Assembly: GCA_964553405.1 (NCBI GenBank)
Contig: CAZKLS010000035.1
Coordinates: forward strand, 1-24,186
Length of the DNA stretch: 24,186 nucleotides
Source: DATIRA01 sp964553405
Lineage (GTDB): Bacteria > Pseudomonadota > Gammaproteobacteria > Steroidobacterales > Steroidobacteraceae
Direction of reading: 5' to 3'
This document shows, piece by piece, positions 21,738 through 24,186 of the stretch. How positions within the stretch are numbered: the stretch's first letter is position 1; every line of letters starts with the position of its first letter. The notes below the pieces were generated by a model that had not been told where the DNA came from, searched no databases, and saw only the letters and a list, made by a program, of their open reading frames with translations. The position numbers and the translations under genes were made by a program.

Positions 21738-22397
21738 ATGCTGCTGCGCGAACTGCAGTCGCTGCTGGCCCGGCTCTACGACGCGCCGGCGGAGTTCGAC
21801 GTCTACGACTTCCTGGTCACCGACGCCGCGCAGGCCGCGCTGCTGCAGGGTCTGGCCGGGCAGCCACCCACCGACGAGCAACTGCTGCTCGCGGAGAGCG
21901 AGGACGGCCTGGAACTCAGCCTGTACCTGGACGCCGCGGTGCTCGAGCGGCTGGTGGCGCGTTGTCCGCTGCGCTCGCTCTGCGAGGAGAACATCGCCGA
22001 CTACTGTACCGCGCTGGAGGGGGTGAGCCACTTCCACTACCTGGTCTGGAGCCTGCGGCGCGAGCGCAGCGTGTCGCTGCTCGAGCTGGAGCTGCAGGCC
22101 GAGGTGGACAAGTACGCGAGCGCGTTGCGGCTGCTTCTCGGCCAGCGCGAGGGCCGTTTTCCGCGCGAGCTCTTCCACCGCCTGTTCGAGGCGAGCTCGC
22201 TGATGGCGCACCTCGACGAGCAGCAGCGCCACCGCTACGCCGAAGCGCACCGCCACGCGGCCAGGTTCTGCCGTCACCTGGAGGAGCGCTACCTGCGCAC
22301 GCGCCGGACCCGGCCCGCGGCCATGCTCGCCGAGCTCCGCTCGTTCTACCGGCTGGGCACGCAGGCCAAGCTGCGCCATGCGGCGCGCTGCGGCTAG
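21738..22397 (+). CDS. Conserved all-helical protein, function unknown (second of pair)
   Basis: A 219-residue cytosolic protein with no signal peptide. It is mostly helical, with conserved-looking segments EGVSHFHYLVW (94-104), SLLELELQAEVDKYA (113-127), RFCRHLEERYL (177-187) and ELRSFYRLGTQAKLRHA near the end. The cluster E94, H98, H100 with E116, E118, E122, D124 on neighbouring helices could bind a metal, but that is speculation. I used ATG 21738; no in-frame ATG, GTG or TTG lies in the 15 codons before it. No clear Shine-Dalgarno is visible, so translation may depend on the upstream partner. Its stop is 3 nt from the stop of the convergent small charged-protein gene. Confidence 0.85.
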   Translation: MLLRELQSLLARLYDAPAEFDVYDFLVTDAAQAALLQGLAGQPPTDEQLLLAESEDGLELSLYLDAAVLERLVARCPLRSLCEENIADYCTALEGVSHFHYLVWSLRRERSVSLLELELQAEVDKYASALRLLLGQREGRFPRELFHRLFEASSLMAHLDEQQRHRYAEAHRHAARFCRHLEERYLRTRRTRPAAMLAELRSFYRLGTQAKLRHAARCG

Positions 22398-22400
22398 CGT

Positions 22401-22784
22401 TCAGTCATCGTCCTCGCGTTTCTTGTTCTCTATCTGCTTGCGAAGCTCGATCCACTTGGAGAGCTCGCGCAGGTTCTTCTTCTTCTTCCACTGCTGCTTG
22501 CCGAGCACGCCGCTGTTGTAGGGGTTGTAGCCGGACTTCAGCCCCTTCGGGTTCACCGCGGCCGGAGCATCCGGACGATCGTCGTCGTCCTGGATGTGAA
22601 GCCGGGGGTCCACCAGCGCGCGTACCCGCTCCGCGGCGCCGAGCGTGTCGTCGGCCAGCAGGTCGTCGTCGTCGACCCATTCCCAGGTACGGTTGCCCCG
22701 GTCGTCCTCGCCGATGTGCCCCGGCTCGTTGCTGCCGGATGCCGGGGCATGCCCGGTCCGCTTGTCACGCGGATTCTTCGCCAT
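22401..22784 (-). CDS. Small charged, largely disordered protein, function unknown
   Basis: A 127-residue hydrophilic protein. The N-terminal half is acidic (VDDDDLLADD at 38-46, QDDDD at 65-69). The C-terminal half has the patterned segment GLKSGYNPYNSGVLGKQQWKKK (split across 81-102) and a helical KNLRELSKWIELRKQIENKK, ending EDDD. Tandem acidic and basic blocks suggest an intrinsically disordered, possibly nucleic-acid- or protein-binding peptide. Start ATG 22784 is preferred over the in-frame ATG at 22802, because TGGAGA lies just upstream. It lies downstream of the NUDIX gene on the same strand, 74 nt away, with its own possible -10 box in the gap. I do not recognise the family by name. 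Confidence 0.78.
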   Translation of the reverse strand: MAKNPRDKRTGHAPASGSNEPGHIGEDDRGNRTWEWVDDDDLLADDTLGAAERVRALVDPRLHIQDDDDRPDAPAAVNPKGLKSGYNPYNSGVLGKQQWKKKKNLRELSKWIELRKQIENKKREDDD

Positions 22785-22819
22785 CGCGTTCTCCACAGCC
22801 ATTGCTGCTGACGACGAGC

Positions 22820-22825
22820 ATATTA
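22820..22825 (-). promoter_or_regulatory. Possible -10 box for the small charged-protein gene
   Basis: TAATAT on the minus strand is about 36 nt before ATG 22784, in one of the few AT-rich spots nearby. That would give a leader of about 29 nt. The -35 region (CTTATC or nearby) is weak. The gene may therefore be expressed apart from the upstream NUDIX gene. Confidence 0.33.
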
Positions 22826-22858
22826 CAGATGCGCCGGCTGCGATAAGGCAGACTCAGT

Positions 22859-23422
22859 TCACGGAAATTCCCGCGCGGGCCGAGGTCCGGTCGTGATGCC
22901 GGCCGAGGCGAGCCGTTGGCTCGCCCAGAACAGCCCGACCAGGCTCTTGCCGTCCTGGAGTCCGCCGGAGGCGGCCAATGCCAGGGCTTCCTCGAGCGGC
23001 ACCCAGCGGACCTCGAACACCTCGTGCTCCTCGGGACGACGGGGCCTCGGCGTCAGTTCGCGGGCCAGGTACAGGTGAATGACTTCCGTCAGCACGCCCG
23101 GAGAGCTGTAGAACTCGCCGAGCTTCTCCCAGCTCGCGGCCTGCACGCCCGCCTCCTCCTCGAGTTCGCGCCGGGCGCAATCGAGAGGCGGCTCCCCGCC
23201 GTCGAGCTTGCCGGCCGGCAATTCGACCAGCCAGCCTCCGACCGCGTGGCGGAACTGCTCGAGCAGGCACACCCGGCCGTCCGCATCCAGCGCGACCACC
23301 GCGGCGCCGCCCGGGTGGTGGGCGATCTCCAGTTCCGCGACGCGACCGTTCGGAAGCCGGACGCGCTCGACGTTGAGCGTCAGGACCCTGCCCTTGAAAA
23401 CGTTCCTCACCTGTTCGGTCAC
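22859..23422 (-). CDS. NUDIX hydrolase (ADP-ribose pyrophosphatase type)
   Basis: A 187-residue cytosolic enzyme. The NUDIX box is complete at 71-93: G71, E77, R85-E86, E89-E90 and G92, with the pattern G-x5-E-x7-REL-x-EE-x-GV. The upstream segment LLEQFRHAVGGWLVELPAGKLDGGE (split around 54-77) and the SSPGVLTEVIHLYLA stretch after the box are typical of ADP-ribose/ADP-sugar pyrophosphatases, which cut ADP-ribose to AMP and ribose 5-phosphate. The GTG start at 23422 is chosen because GGAG lies seven bases before it and the length fits the family; the longer frame upstream is antisense to the aldehyde dehydrogenase gene. A TATCAT box 31 nt upstream may be its -10. Other NUDIX substrates are possible. 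Confidence 0.92.
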   Translation of the reverse strand: MTEQVRNVFKGRVLTLNVERVRLPNGRVAELEIAHHPGGAAVVALDADGRVCLLEQFRHAVGGWLVELPAGKLDGGEPPLDCARRELEEEAGVQAASWEKLGEFYSSPGVLTEVIHLYLARELTPRPRRPEEHEVFEVRWVPLEEALALAASGGLQDGKSLVGLFWASQRLASAGITTGPRPAREFP

Positions 23423-23452
23423 GCCGTGCTCCGTCTGCCGGTCCCAACCTCG

Positions 23453-23458
23453 ATGATA
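23453..23458 (-). promoter_or_regulatory. Possible -10 box for the NUDIX gene
   Basis: TATCAT on the minus strand matches five of six consensus positions and would give a leader of about 24 nt before GTG 23422. No matching -35 is visible at 16-18 bp, so an activator may be needed or the site may be chance. Confidence 0.38.
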
Positions 23459-23575
23459 CCGCCGGTCCGGCAGGGCGATTCCCGGGTCCGCCCGTGGTCG
23501 GCAGCCCGAGCCCGGTCTGTGGTAGCTTGCACCCATCGGGCCGGGCCCCGTGCCCGGCGCAGCGGAGCGAACGAC

Positions 23576-24186
23576 ATGTGCAGTGCAGTGGTCTCGATGG
23601 CGGGTGCCGTGGGCACCGGGAACGACCGGGAGCCGATCCCGCGCGTGCTGGAGCGTCTGCGGCATACCTTCGACAGCGGCAAGACGCGGCCCCTCGAGTG
23701 GCGGTTCGAGCAGCTCGAGCAGCTCGAGCGGATGCACCGTGAGCACGAGGAGGAGCTGGCCGAGGCGCTGCGCGCGGACCTCGGCAAATGCCGCTTCGAG
23801 GCCACGCTGAGCGAGACGGCCTTCGTCAGCGCCGAGGCGAAGCACGCACGCAAGCATCTGCGCAGGTGGGCGCGGCCGCACGCGGTCTCGACGCCGCTGA
23901 TGGTCCAGCCGGGCTCGAGCCGCATCCAGCCCGAGCCCAAGGGCGTCGTGCTGATCATCGGCGCCTGGAACTATCCGCTGCAGCTGGTCACCTCGCCGCT
24001 GGTCGGCGCAATCGCGGCCGGCAACGCCGCGATCGTGAAGCCCTCCGAGGTCTCGCCGCACACTTCGGCGGCGATCGCGAAGCTGCTGCCGCGCTACCTG
24101 GACACCGACGCGGTCGCGGTCGTGGAGGGGGGGATCCCGGAGACGACCGAGCTGCTCGAGCAGCGCTTCGACCACATCCTCTACAC
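23576..24186 (+). CDS. Aldehyde dehydrogenase, ALDH3 type (3' end outside window)
   Basis: The frame runs to the right edge, giving 203 full codons of an expected 450-480. The N-terminal segment has FDSGKTRPLEWRFEQLEQL (32-50) and ADLGKCRFEATLSE, both characteristic of ALDH3/coniferyl-aldehyde-type enzymes. The NAD-binding region follows: KGVVLIIGAWNYPLQL with the conserved asparagine of WNYP, AAGNAAIVKPSEVSPHTSA, and VVEGGIPETTELLEQRFDHIL. The catalytic glutamate and cysteine lie beyond the window. The enzyme oxidises aldehydes to acids with NAD(P)+; the substrate is unknown (fatty or aromatic aldehyde likely). ATG 23576 has GGAG nine bases upstream; M8 at 23597 is an alternative. It diverges from the NUDIX gene across 153 nt. 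Confidence 0.93.
   Translation, partial: MCSAVVSMAGAVGTGNDREPIPRVLERLRHTFDSGKTRPLEWRFEQLEQLERMHREHEEELAEALRADLGKCRFEATLSETAFVSAEAKHARKHLRRWARPHAVSTPLMVQPGSSRIQPEPKGVVLIIGAWNYPLQLVTSPLVGAIAAGNAAIVKPSEVSPHTSAAIAKLLPRYLDTDAVAVVEGGIPETTELLEQRFDHILY

Noticed and set aside
23702..23730. Short tandem repeat GAGCAGCTC in the aldehyde dehydrogenase gene
   Set aside because: It encodes EQLEQLER, a normal helix in this family, and is only two copies.

Overview
The window is about 24 kb of very GC-rich, tightly packed bacterial chromosome. The gene set (hutUIG histidine degradation, an AvtA with strong resemblance to the enterobacterial enzyme, a class I cytochrome c, a lipoprotein with a classical lipobox) fits a high-GC gammaproteobacterium of the Xanthomonadales/Chromatiales kind. 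That placement is an inference; there is no rRNA or other taxonomic marker. I see 22 protein genes, no tRNA or rRNA, no CRISPR array, and no transposase or other sign of a mobile element.

Left arm (1-5153). A minus-strand run of four genes reads from 2944 down past the left edge: low-specificity threonine aldolase, an exported protein with a secretin-type N-terminal fold, a membrane-anchored zinc-ribbon protein, and an E1-like ThiF/MoeB-family enzyme cut by the window edge. Two of the three junctions are 4-nt stop/start overlaps (TTGA, GTGA), so the run looks like one translationally coupled operon of unexpected composition. A GNAT acetyltransferase diverges from the aldolase and runs 35 nt into the 3' end of a thioredoxin-fold lipoprotein.

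Histidine block (5312-9213). hutU, hutI and hutG lie head to tail with 16- and 10-nt gaps. They convert urocanate to imidazolonepropionate, formimidoylglutamate, then glutamate plus formamide. hutH and a hut regulator are not here.

Middle (9261-17188). A two-helix membrane peptide, a small conserved soluble protein, a periplasmic cytochrome c and a CBS-pair protein precede the standout gene. It is a 1904-residue UvrA-like protein carrying two complete UvrA units, with four ABC ATPase sites and four structural zinc modules in one chain.

Right arm (17112-24186). A CLC chloride transporter/channel and avtA share the minus strand; the CLC gene overlaps the uvrA-like gene tail-to-tail by 77 nt. 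A HAD phosphatase diverges from avtA. After a 333-nt gap come two adjacent conserved all-helical proteins of unknown function. On the minus strand follow a small charged protein and a NUDIX hydrolase, and on the plus strand an ALDH3-type aldehyde dehydrogenase cut by the right edge.
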